From assembly GCA_002353885.1 (NCBI GenBank), contig DEKO01000162.1:156-13826 (forward strand): a DNA stretch of 13,671 nt, given 5' to 3'. Each line of letters opens with the position of its first letter. Position 1 is the stretch's first letter. This document shows, one piece after another, positions 5,981 to 13,644 of this stretch. The notes beneath the pieces were generated by a model, which was not told where the DNA came from, ran no database searches, and worked only from the letters and a program-made list of their open reading frames with translations. The position numbers and the translations under genes were made by a program. This DNA is from Porphyromonadaceae bacterium UBA2720 (GTDB taxonomy: Bacteria > Bacteroidota > Bacteroidia > Bacteroidales > Muribaculaceae).

Positions 5981-8900
5981 TCACTTGCCCAGCATGGTGT
6001 CAATCACCATGTTCACGTCGGCGATGTCCACCTGGCCGTCACCATTGCAGTCGGCCAACGTATGCTCGGCCTTGCCCAGCATGGTGCCGATCACAGCGTT
6101 GACATCGGCGATGTCGACCACGCCGTCCTGATTCACGTCGCACGTCAGGCCCACGTGAGCAAACTCGAAGTTGTCGTAGAACGCACCCAGGCAGTTGGTG
6201 GCGCTAGAGCGCAGTGCCACAAAGATGCGCTGGCCGGCATACTTCTTCAGGTCATAGCTCAGGTGAGTCCAGGCCACGTCGTCATAGAGTTCGGCAGTGT
6301 AGTCATAGCCCACCTGCTCGAAGCTAGCGCGGTTGGTGGCACTGGTGGTGCTCACCAGCACTTGCAGCGTCGGGGTCTGAGCGGGCAACACGCTGTTGAT
6401 GCTCTCCCAGTTGCGCATGTCGAAGTCAAACTTGGTGTTGTCGGTAGCCATCATCGGTGCCGATACAATCCAGTCGTCGAAGGCTCCGTTGCCGTTGCAG
6501 CGGGTCATCAGCGACTGATGTCCGTGCGGCTCCTTGAGCGAGTTGTAGCACTGGCTGTCGTTGAGCACGAAGAAGGCCAGCGGTGCGCCGTTGTTGGGGA
6601 AGTCCCAGAAGCTCAGCGGCGAGGTCGATTGTCCATCGACATCCATCACGGTGAAGCCTGCGGGAGCCACACCTGTGCCGTCGTGCTCGAAGCCGAAGTA
6701 GCGGTAGTCGTCGGCCATCGTGATGCCACTGACGGGCAGTGAGGCCTGTGAGCCGTCGCTGAAGCTGACCGTCATCTCGGCGTCGACGCGCAGCGAGTCG
6801 GTCACGGTCGATGCCAGGTGACCGGCGTTGTAGGTCACGGTGAACGTCTTGCTGGCGGCAGCGGCAATCTCATCACCCTTGTTCAGGGTGGTGGTGAAGC
6901 CCTGCTTGTCGCCGAAGCTGATGTTGGTGATAGTCACACCCTGGCTGCCCAGGTTGGTCAGGGCCATCGTGGGCGATGTCTCGCTCTTGCCGGCGTTGAC
7001 CTTATAGGCATCCCAGTGGTCGGCATTGAAACTCACGTCCGAGCCGCCCATCTCAATCTTGATGTTGTCGAGCGCGGCACCGCGCGAGCGGTTGTAGTTG
7101 TGCGAGATGTAGCGCCAGCGGAAGGCCACGGTCTTGCCCACATAGGGGGTGAGGTCGACCGTCTCATAGACCCAGTAGCGCACGGGCTCGCCGTCGGCGT
7201 CGACACCCTCGCTGTTGTCGCTGATGAGCTTGAGCTGCTGCCAGTCGCCATCGACCTCGATGTCCATCATCACAGCGTCGATGCCGTCGTCGGCAGTGCT
7301 GTGGTTCTGGTGTACAGCCTCATTGTCCTTAGTCAGGCTCACCGGGCGGTCGTTGCCCCACCAGAAGCTCAGCTGCATGCCCTCCTGGCTGATGGCGATG
7401 TCGGGCGTGGTGAGCACAGCCTCGACCTCGGTCTCGTTGCTGTAGGCCATAGCGCTGTAGCGGCCGTCGTAGGGGTAGTAGTCGCTAGCCGACCAGCGGG
7501 TGTACTGTCCACCCTGGGTCTGCCAGCCAAGTGGAGCGAATGTGCCGCTCTCGAAGCCCTCAAACCAGGGGAATTCGGATACCGACTGGTCATCCTGGGT
7601 GGTGAAGACCCACACTGGGCAGTCGGCGGCATCGCCTGCGTTGTTGTAGGGCACTACCTTCCAAGCATACATCGTACTGTAGTCGGCCACCTTGATGGTG
7701 TAGGTGGTCTCGGCACCTACGTCCTCGCCATTAACCAACTCCCACTGCGGGTTGCCGCCATTGGCCATGCCCACATAGATGCGGTAGCCCTCGGCAAACT
7801 GTGCTTCCTTCCATCTCAGAACGATGTTCTTGGGATAGATGTTGATGGCGCTGTCGGCAGGAGCAACCAGTTCGGTGGCCATCGGGACGCCGTCCACGCC
7901 ATAGACGCCGGGCAGGAGCACGCGGTCGATGATGAAGCTGCTGCCATCGTCCATGCCATATTCCTCGTCATAGCCGCAGGCGGTGTTGACGAAGCGCACG
8001 CGCATGTCATCGCTGCGGTAGGGAGCCAGGTCGACGGTGACGTTGATTAGTGTGTCGGTCTTGGTGTAGTCTGCCGTCCAGGCGTCGCTGAAGGTCTGTC
8101 CGCCATCGCTAGACACCTGCACAATCAGGTCGTTGGCAGGATAGTAGATATCCTCGCCCACATAGTTGGCATAGTAGGTGAACATGAACTTGGTGGGGGT
8201 CGCCTCGTTGCTCAGGTCCAAGCGCGGGGTGGTGATGTAGCTCTCCTCGATATAGGGCGAGCCGATCATGCTCTTGTCGCCCTCCAGGGCATAGATGGTG
8301 CTCGACCAGGTGTTGATGCTCGAGCCTCCCGTCTGCCATCCTGCCGGCGGGAACTGTGCGCCCTCGAAGAGTTCAAGCTGGTAGCCGTCGGGCACAGCCA
8401 TCTTGGCGGCCTCGACGTGCAGCGTCACATCGCCGCCATTGGTCTTGATCACCAGGTCGGCCTCGACAGGGCTCATCAACGTGGCCTTGTAGCAGATCTG
8501 GAAGCGGGCGGTCTCGTTCACGCCCAGGTTGGTGTTCTCGGTGTCCATCACCAGGCTGAAGGCGTCGGGGCCCTCAAAGCCGGTGACCTTGAGTCCAGCC
8601 AGACCCACGTTCTTGAGCGTGAGCACCTCGCTGTAGAGCTTCTCACCGATGTAGGCGGTGGGGAAGCGGTAGGTGGTCTGCGTCAGCTCGGCGATGGGGC
8701 CGGTCTCGGGCACGTGTTGCTTGATGCTCACGTTGTCGAGGTACAGCACATTGCCCGTGGGCTTGAGCAGGTCGTAGATAAAGGCAACCTTGACTGTCTT
8801 GCCCTGCCAGGGCGAGAGGTCAATCTTGGATGTCTGCACGGCCCAGTTGGCCCACAGATAGGTGCCATAGGGGTCGGCGGGCACACCGCTGTTGCGCACC

Positions 8901-9364
8901 TGCTCCTCGTTGGTGATGTCGAAGATGACGGTGGTGTCGCTGGCGGCCACATCGACGATGGCCACCTTGAAGGTGTATTGCTTCTGCTCGAGCACGCCAT
9001 AGGCAGCAGCCTCCCAGTCAAACGACAACTGGTAGGTGTTGTCGAGCATCACGCCCGGAGTGAGCAGGATCTCGGTGCGGGGCCCGAGTGCATCCTGGTT
9101 GTTGGGGTCATTCCAGGTGGGAGCGTCGCACATGGCATACTTGTGCCCGCTCATGGTCGATCCGTTGGCGCTGAAGTGGATAGCCCAGCGGTAGTTCAGG
9201 TTCGAGCCGGCATAGGTCGACAAGCATTCCCAGCCTCCAGGCAGGGTGGTGGTTGTCGCACTCCCAGGCACGTCTTCAAACCCCTCGTCAATCAGAGTTT
9301 GGGCGCCGGCAGTCATTGCCACCGACACCAGCAGTGTCATGAGTAAACTGTAGATTTTGTTCAT
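5981..9364 (-). CDS. Secreted four-module choice-of-anchor J protein with C-terminal dockerin, 1127 aa
   Basis: An exported, probably surface-acting adhesin-like protein with no visible enzyme motif. Residues 1-21 are a signal peptide (MNKIYSLLMT start, ending AGA before QT). Four choice-of-anchor J/cleaved adhesin-like domains follow at about 24-216, 328-488, 596-772 and 886-1072. Each has an FE-type start and most end in a D-N or D-R beta strand (LYLDNVSI, FIIDRVLL, ALDNIKIE, FYDNFEF). Between them are a Hydin/SPD-2-like spacer (about 224-322), an Fn3-like domain (about 497-590, LRWKEAQFAEGYRIYVG) and a second Hydin-like spacer (about 785-882). Residues 1076-1127 are a dockerin-like module with loops at D1076-D1087 and D1105-D1116, ending in MLGK. 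It is the first gene of the leftward group and has the only clear promoter of the three, leaving a leader of about 90 nt. The start has no Shine-Dalgarno, as is usual in Bacteroidetes. Confidence 0.88.
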   Translation of the reverse strand: MNKIYSLLMTLLVSVAMTAGAQTLIDEGFEDVPGSATTTTLPGGWECLSTYAGSNLNYRWAIHFSANGSTMSGHKYAMCDAPTWNDPNNQDALGPRTEILLTPGVMLDNTYQLSFDWEAAAYGVLEQKQYTFKVAIVDVAASDTTVIFDITNEEQVRNSGVPADPYGTYLWANWAVQTSKIDLSPWQGKTVKVAFIYDLLKPTGNVLYLDNVSIKQHVPETGPIAELTQTTYRFPTAYIGEKLYSEVLTLKNVGLAGLKVTGFEGPDAFSLVMDTENTNLGVNETARFQICYKATLMSPVEADLVIKTNGGDVTLHVEAAKMAVPDGYQLELFEGAQFPPAGWQTGGSSINTWSSTIYALEGDKSMIGSPYIEESYITTPRLDLSNEATPTKFMFTYYANYVGEDIYYPANDLIVQVSSDGGQTFSDAWTADYTKTDTLINVTVDLAPYRSDDMRVRFVNTACGYDEEYGMDDGSSFIIDRVLLPGVYGVDGVPMATELVAPADSAINIYPKNIVLRWKEAQFAEGYRIYVGMANGGNPQWELVNGEDVGAETTYTIKVADYSTMYAWKVVPYNNAGDAADCPVWVFTTQDDQSVSEFPWFEGFESGTFAPLGWQTQGGQYTRWSASDYYPYDGRYSAMAYSNETEVEAVLTTPDIAISQEGMQLSFWWGNDRPVSLTKDNEAVHQNHSTADDGIDAVMMDIEVDGDWQQLKLISDNSEGVDADGEPVRYWVYETVDLTPYVGKTVAFRWRYISHNYNRSRGAALDNIKIEMGGSDVSFNADHWDAYKVNAGKSETSPTMALTNLGSQGVTITNISFGDKQGFTTTLNKGDEIAAAASKTFTVTYNAGHLASTVTDSLRVDAEMTVSFSDGSQASLPVSGITMADDYRYFGFEHDGTGVAPAGFTVMDVDGQSTSPLSFWDFPNNGAPLAFFVLNDSQCYNSLKEPHGHQSLMTRCNGNGAFDDWIVSAPMMATDNTKFDFDMRNWESINSVLPAQTPTLQVLVSTTSATNRASFEQVGYDYTAELYDDVAWTHLSYDLKKYAGQRIFVALRSSATNCLGAFYDNFEFAHVGLTCDVNQDGVVDIADVNAVIGTMLGKAEHTLADCNGDGQVDIADVNMVIDTMLGK

Positions 9365-9463
9365 AAAAAGGTTATTTGTTTAGGTTAATACAATTACGCT
9401 TATTGGTGGGTCGGCACATGCTGACGGAATGGCGTTTTTTCGGTCAATAATGGATATTGGCAG

Positions 9464-9495
9464 CAAAAGTACACATTTTTTGCGGAAATCGCAAA
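9464..9495 (-). promoter_or_regulatory. Promoter of the leftward adhesin gene group
   Basis: On the minus strand, TTTG (9492-9495) is followed by exactly 20 nt and then TACTTTTG (9464-9471). This matches the Bacteroidetes -33/-7 pattern TTTG-N19-21-TAnnTTTG. Transcription would start near 9457, about 90 nt before the ATG at 9364. The leader contains a short imperfect palindrome (9410-9425) of unknown meaning. Confidence 0.7.
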
Positions 9496-9554
9496 CATTT
9501 GAGCCGAAATTGGTGTTTTTTTTGCTTCTAGCGGCATGTCTCATCGCAGCAACG

Positions 9555-9610
9555 ACTAAAAACTAAAATCTAAAGTCTAAAATCTAACGTCTAATGTCTA
9601 AAGTCTAAAA
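9555..9610. repeat. Heptanucleotide array, eight units, upstream of the UvrA-like gene
   Basis: Eight consecutive in-register 7-nt units of the form [AT]CTAA[ACT][AG] start at 9555, 9562, 9569, 9576, 9583, 9590, 9597 and 9604. The most common units are TCTAAAG, TCTAAAA and ACTAAAA, each present twice. The array ends 7 nt before the -7 box at 9618-9625. It covers the -33 position, where no TTTG is found. Confidence 0.75.
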
Positions 9611-9617
9611 AAAATAC

Positions 9618-9625
9618 TACCTTTG
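9618..9625 (+). promoter_or_regulatory. -7 box for the UvrA-like gene
   Basis: TACCTTTG matches the Bacteroidetes -7 consensus and lies 19 nt before the ATG at 9645, so the leader would be very short. The usual -33 TTTG is missing at the expected place (about 9594-9597), which lies inside the heptamer array. Confidence 0.55.
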
Positions 9626-9644
9626 CAACTCAAATCGCATTGAC

Positions 9645-11906
9645 ATGACCGACTCTATCATTATACGAGGAGCTCGAGAGAACAACCTCAAGGGTGTGTC
9701 GCTCAGCATCCCCAAGCACAAAATCACTGTCTTCACCGGTGTGTCGGGGTCGGGCAAGAGCTCGCTCGTGCTCGACACCATTGCCGCCAAGTCGCGACGC
9801 GAGTTGAACGACACCTTCCCGTCGTTTGTCCAGCAGTACCTGCCCAAGTATGGCCGGCCACATGTCGATGCCATCGAGAACCTGCCCATCGCCATCGTCA
9901 TCGACCAAAAGAAGCCAGCGCAGAACTCGCGCTCGACGGTGGCCACCTATACCGACATCGCTGCGCTGCTGCGACTGCTCTTCTCGAGGGTGGGGCAGCC
10001 CTTTGTGGGCTATGCCGAGTCGTTCAGTTTCAACCATCCCGAGGGCAGCTGCCCGCGTTGCTCGGGCCTGGGCGAGATACGCGAACTCGACATCCACAAG
10101 CTGGTTGACTTTGACAAGAGCCTCAACGACGAGGACACGATTCACTACATCGCCTTTGGCCGTGGGGGCTGGCGGTGGATACGCTATGCCCACAGCGGAC
10201 TGTTCGACCTGGACAAGAAGATCAAGGACTACTCGCCCGAGGAACTGGACTTGTTTCTCAACAGTCCGCAGATCCGTCTGAAGAATCCGCCCGCCAACTG
10301 GCCCAAGAGCGCCAAGTATGAGGGACTGATTCCGCGCATGTATCGCAGCATCATCAACAGCGAGGAGGGGCTGCTGCATGCTGCTGTGCTCAACCCGATG
10401 CTCAACATGGGTGTGTGCCCCGACTGCCACGGCACGCGGGTCAATGAGCGGGTGCGCTCGTGCCGTATTGACGGCATCAACATCGCCGATGCTTGTGCCA
10501 TGTCCATCACACGGCTCAACCAGTGGGTCAAGGCGCTCGCTTCGCCACTGGCCGTCGACATCAAGGCGGCCATCATCGCGCGGCTGACTGCGCTTGAGGA
10601 GATCGGGCTGGGCTATCTGAGTCTGGACCGCGGTGTGGGCACGCTGTCGGGCGGCGAGGCGCAACGATGCAAGATTGCCAAGTATATCAACTCGTCGCTG
10701 GCCGACGTGCTCTATGTCCTGGACGAGCCCAGCACGGGGCTGCACGACCACGACATCGAGCGCATGAAGCACTCGGTCAGGCGGCTGCGTGACGCCGGCA
10801 ACACGGTCTTGCTGGTCGAGCACCACAAGGAGATGATCCACCTGGCCGACCACATTGTGGACATGGGCCCCGGTCCAGGCAGCCGCGGTGGCGAGGTGGT
10901 CTTTGAGGGCACCTACGACCAACTGCTGCACAGTGGCACGGCCACGGGGCAAATGCTGACCCAGCGAGGCGACTTCAAGGCCGCCCCACGCCATGCCAGC
11001 GAGACCTTTGCTCTGCACCATGCCCAGTTGCACAACCTCAAGGATGTGTCGGTCGACCTGCCCCTGGGCGTGCTGGCTGCGGTGGCGGGAGTGGCTGGTT
11101 CGGGCAAGAGCTCGCTCATGGAGTGCTTCCGCCGCGATTATCCTGGCGAAGTGGTCTATATCAGTCAGAAAAACATTGGAGTGAGCCTGCGCTCAACGCC
11201 GGCCACCTATATGGATGTAGCGCCCGACATACGCAAGCGCTTTGCACGGGCACATCGCCTCAAGGAGCAGTACTTCACCTTCAATGGCCGTGGCGGGTGC
11301 CCTGTGTGCGGAGGCAAAGGGGTGGTCATCAGTGAGATGGCCTTTATGGATAATATCGAGACCACCTGTGAGGCCTGCGGTGGACTGCGCTACAGCCCTG
11401 AGGCACTACAATATGAGTTGGACGGGCTGAACATTGCCCAGGTGATGGACCTGTCGGTGAGGCGTGCCAGTGAGCACTTCAAGGGCACTACCATCGAGCA
11501 GAAACTGCGGCCGCTGGTGGCTGTGGGGCTGGACTATCTGCACCTGAACCAGGCACTGAGCACGCTGTCAGGCGGTGAGTTGCAGCGCATGAAGATTGCG
11601 TCCTACCTGCAGCCCTACACCGCAGCTATCGACCAGGGCGGACAGCGGGCGGTGTTTGTCATCGACGAACCCACCGACGGACTGCATCTGCGAGATGTGC
11701 ATCACTTGATTAACCTGTTCGAGCAGATGGTCGAGGCCGGCAACACGGTCTATGTCGTGGAGCATAACACCGATGTCATCCGCGCAGCTGACCACGTCAT
11801 CGAGCTTGGACCCGGTGCCGGCGAACAAGGGGGTACAATCACATACACCGGCACGCCTCGTGGCATGCTCTCCTGCCCCCTGTCGCTCACCGCACGATAC
11901 CTTTAA
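9645..11906 (+). CDS. UvrA-family ABC ATPase lacking the UvrB-binding domain, 753 aa
   Basis: A cytoplasmic double-ABC ATPase of the UvrA family, expected to bind DNA. The first cassette has Walker A GVSGSGKSS (32-40), signature LSGGE (334-338), Walker B VLYVLDEPST (355-364) and an H-loop at H393. The second has Walker A GVAGSGKSS (482-490), signature LSGGE (641-645), Walker B FVIDEPTDGL (671-680) and a VEHN H-loop (705-708). The zinc finger in the second half is intact (C552, C555, C575, C578). Standard UvrA is about 940 aa. Here RVGQPF (115-120) runs almost directly into SFNHPEGSCPRC (128-139), so the roughly 115-residue UvrB-binding domain and the first CxxC of zinc finger 1 are absent. 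That places it with UvrA2/DrrC-like paralogs rather than the housekeeping repair subunit, so a role in DNA-damage or DNA-binding-drug tolerance is inferred, not shown. It stands alone, divergent from the adhesin group. Confidence 0.93.
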   Translation: MTDSIIIRGARENNLKGVSLSIPKHKITVFTGVSGSGKSSLVLDTIAAKSRRELNDTFPSFVQQYLPKYGRPHVDAIENLPIAIVIDQKKPAQNSRSTVATYTDIAALLRLLFSRVGQPFVGYAESFSFNHPEGSCPRCSGLGEIRELDIHKLVDFDKSLNDEDTIHYIAFGRGGWRWIRYAHSGLFDLDKKIKDYSPEELDLFLNSPQIRLKNPPANWPKSAKYEGLIPRMYRSIINSEEGLLHAAVLNPMLNMGVCPDCHGTRVNERVRSCRIDGINIADACAMSITRLNQWVKALASPLAVDIKAAIIARLTALEEIGLGYLSLDRGVGTLSGGEAQRCKIAKYINSSLADVLYVLDEPSTGLHDHDIERMKHSVRRLRDAGNTVLLVEHHKEMIHLADHIVDMGPGPGSRGGEVVFEGTYDQLLHSGTATGQMLTQRGDFKAAPRHASETFALHHAQLHNLKDVSVDLPLGVLAAVAGVAGSGKSSLMECFRRDYPGEVVYISQKNIGVSLRSTPATYMDVAPDIRKRFARAHRLKEQYFTFNGRGGCPVCGGKGVVISEMAFMDNIETTCEACGGLRYSPEALQYELDGLNIAQVMDLSVRRASEHFKGTTIEQKLRPLVAVGLDYLHLNQALSTLSGGELQRMKIASYLQPYTAAIDQGGQRAVFVIDEPTDGLHLRDVHHLINLFEQMVEAGNTVYVVEHNTDVIRAADHVIELGPGAGEQGGTITYTGTPRGMLSCPLSLTARYL

Positions 11907-11910
11907 TAAA

Positions 11911-11938
11911 TTTATAGTTAAAAGTTAATAGTTTATAG
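11911..11938. repeat. Heptanucleotide array, four clear units
   Basis: Units of the form TT[AT]A[AT]AG start at 11911, 11918, 11925 and 11932, directly after the UvrA-like gene. A more degenerate continuation may run to about 11966. No terminator hairpin is visible after the stop codon at 11904-11906. The rest of this 130-bp gap holds the next gene's promoter. Confidence 0.6.
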
Positions 11939-11967
11939 TTGATTCTAACCTCTAAAGTTTAAAAATA

Positions 11968-11999
11968 TTTGGAAATCTCGGAATAATTGTTTAACTTTG
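11968..11999 (+). promoter_or_regulatory. Promoter of the BspA-like gene
   Basis: TTTG (11968-11971), a 20-nt spacer and TAACTTTG (11992-11999) match the Bacteroidetes promoter pattern with the same spacing as the promoter at 9464-9495. The spacer contains GGAAATCTCGG, a word also present in the nonamer array at 5902-5973. The ATG follows 37 nt after the -7 box. Confidence 0.75.
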
Positions 12000-12036
12000 C
12001 AAATTCAATGCAATAACAGTTTAAAATTCTGAGACA

Positions 12037-13641
12037 ATGAGACAATCTGACTTGAAAACTATGATTATCACTGCCCTGGTGACGATGTCCGCAATCAGCA
12101 CCACGGCCTACGACTTCATGGCAGGTGGGCTGGCCTATCTGATCAACGCTGACGGAAACACCGCCACTGTGACCTATCTCGTGCGCAGGCAGTCGACCAA
12201 CTACGACCAGTTGACCACTGCGGCCATCCCCAGTCAGGTCACCGACCCGGCAACGGGCAGAACCTATACCGTGACGACCATCGGCGAGAGCGCATTCTAC
12301 AGCAACAAAACCATCACGCGTACCGAGATCCCGCCCACCATTACGCGCATGGAGAAAGATGCATTCGGCTCCGCCGGGACAAAAAACAACATCTACATCA
12401 CCGACCTGAAACAGTGGTGCGCCATCGAGTTTGCTAACGATGGCGCCAACCCGTTGTATCCGCGCATTCCGCTCTACCTCAACGAGCAGCTGGTTTCGGA
12501 ATTGACCATCCCCGAGGAGGTCACGGTCATCAACAACTTCGCCTTCACGCGCTGCAAGAGCTTGACCAAACTCATCATTGACGCCAATGCGCCATCGATT
12601 GACCGTCACGCCTTCTATAGCTGCACCAGCCTGACCAGCGTCGAGATCAATGGCAATGTCACACGCATCGACTCGTCGGCATTCCAGGGCTGCAACAAGC
12701 TGGTTGCACTCAAGTTGCCCGCCACGCTCGACACCATCGGGCCGTCGGTGTTCAGTGGCTGTACGAGCCTGATCGCTGTCGAGCTGCCCTCGGCGTTGCG
12801 CCAGGTCACTCGACAGGCTTTCAAAGGTTGCACGAGTCTGCTCTCGGTCAAGCTGGGCGACAATGTCGAGATCATTGGCACGTCGGCCTTCAATGGCTGC
12901 ACCAAGCTGGCCACCCTCAACATACCGCCGCGCTTGCGGGCCATCGGCAGCAATGCATTCAACAACTGCAAGATGCTCAACAGCTTCGACTTGCCCATCA
13001 CCTGTAGCGATGTCAGGCACAACGCGCTCAAGGGCACAGGCTGGTACAATGCCCATCCCGATGGCGTCATGTATGCTGGATATGTGGCCTATGAGTACAA
13101 AGGCACCATGCCCGAGAACTATCACCTGGAGCTGCGCGACAGCATCGTCGGCATCGCCCAGTATGCGTTCCATGGCCAGAAGAACTTGCAGAAGGTCACG
13201 TTGCCCGCGTCAATGTATGACCTGGGCGGATGGTGCTTCGGCTCGTGCAGCAACCTGCAGGAGGTGCATGTGCGCTTCAACCAGCCTCGCTACACCGCCA
13301 GCCAGTACAACCTGTATGGCGAGTGGGTGGTGTTCTATCAGGTTAATCTGAGTCCGGCCACGCTCTATGTACCCATTGGCAGCAAGAAGTACTTCGAGGA
13401 TGCTGAGGGCTGGAGATGGTTCGGCCAAATCATCGAGGAGGGTGGCATGATGGGCGATGTCAATGGAGACCAGCAAGTGGATATCGCTGATGTCAATGCC
13501 ATCATCGATGTGATGTTGGGGAAGCCCATAAGCGACCAACTGGTAGCTGCTAGCGATGTCAATGGCGATGGCGCGACTGACATCTCTGACGTCAACATGG
13601 TCATCAATCTCATGCTGGGCAAGAACATATTTGACGAATGA
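12037..13641 (+). CDS. Secreted BspA-like leucine-rich repeat protein with C-terminal dockerin, 534 aa
   Basis: An exported protein of the BspA-like LRR_5 type; relatives are commonly surface-associated binding proteins, but its ligand is unknown. Residues 1-24 are a signal peptide (MRQSDLKTM start, core IITALVTMSAIS, likely cut after TTA). LRR units occupy about 79-110, 156-336 and 366-414. In the central block the conserved repeat phenylalanine recurs exactly every 23 residues at F170, F193, F216, F239, F262, F285 and F308, in the form xAFxxCxxLxxVxLP. The segment 441-469 (LYVPIGSKKYF) is a common cap after such repeats. Residues 474-529 are a dockerin-like pair of loops at D474-D485 and D507-D518, each followed by MLGK. 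Unlike the other two dockerin proteins here it carries five extra residues (NIFDE) after the last LGK. It has its own promoter, so it is probably monocistronic. Confidence 0.9.
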   Translation: MRQSDLKTMIITALVTMSAISTTAYDFMAGGLAYLINADGNTATVTYLVRRQSTNYDQLTTAAIPSQVTDPATGRTYTVTTIGESAFYSNKTITRTEIPPTITRMEKDAFGSAGTKNNIYITDLKQWCAIEFANDGANPLYPRIPLYLNEQLVSELTIPEEVTVINNFAFTRCKSLTKLIIDANAPSIDRHAFYSCTSLTSVEINGNVTRIDSSAFQGCNKLVALKLPATLDTIGPSVFSGCTSLIAVELPSALRQVTRQAFKGCTSLLSVKLGDNVEIIGTSAFNGCTKLATLNIPPRLRAIGSNAFNNCKMLNSFDLPITCSDVRHNALKGTGWYNAHPDGVMYAGYVAYEYKGTMPENYHLELRDSIVGIAQYAFHGQKNLQKVTLPASMYDLGGWCFGSCSNLQEVHVRFNQPRYTASQYNLYGEWVVFYQVNLSPATLYVPIGSKKYFEDAEGWRWFGQIIEEGGMMGDVNGDQQVDIADVNAIIDVMLGKPISDQLVAASDVNGDGATDISDVNMVINLMLGKNIFDE

Positions 13642-13644
13642 TGC

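Noticed and set aside
9410..9425. Imperfect palindrome in the leader of the 1127-aa gene
   Set aside because: Six to seven pairs with a very small loop, and a mismatch in the transcribed (minus) direction, so a riboswitch or attenuator is not supported.
9630..11033. 467-codon minus-strand open frame over the UvrA-like gene
   Set aside because: It is the complement of a clear double-ABC ATPase, with no domain of its own. The minus-strand frame at 11959-13173 over the BspA-like gene is rejected for the same reason.
229..13641. Cellulosome or polysaccharide-utilisation cluster
   Set aside because: Dockerins are present, but there is no cohesin, glycoside hydrolase, SusC/SusD pair or anti-sigma regulator in the window, so neither label is supported.
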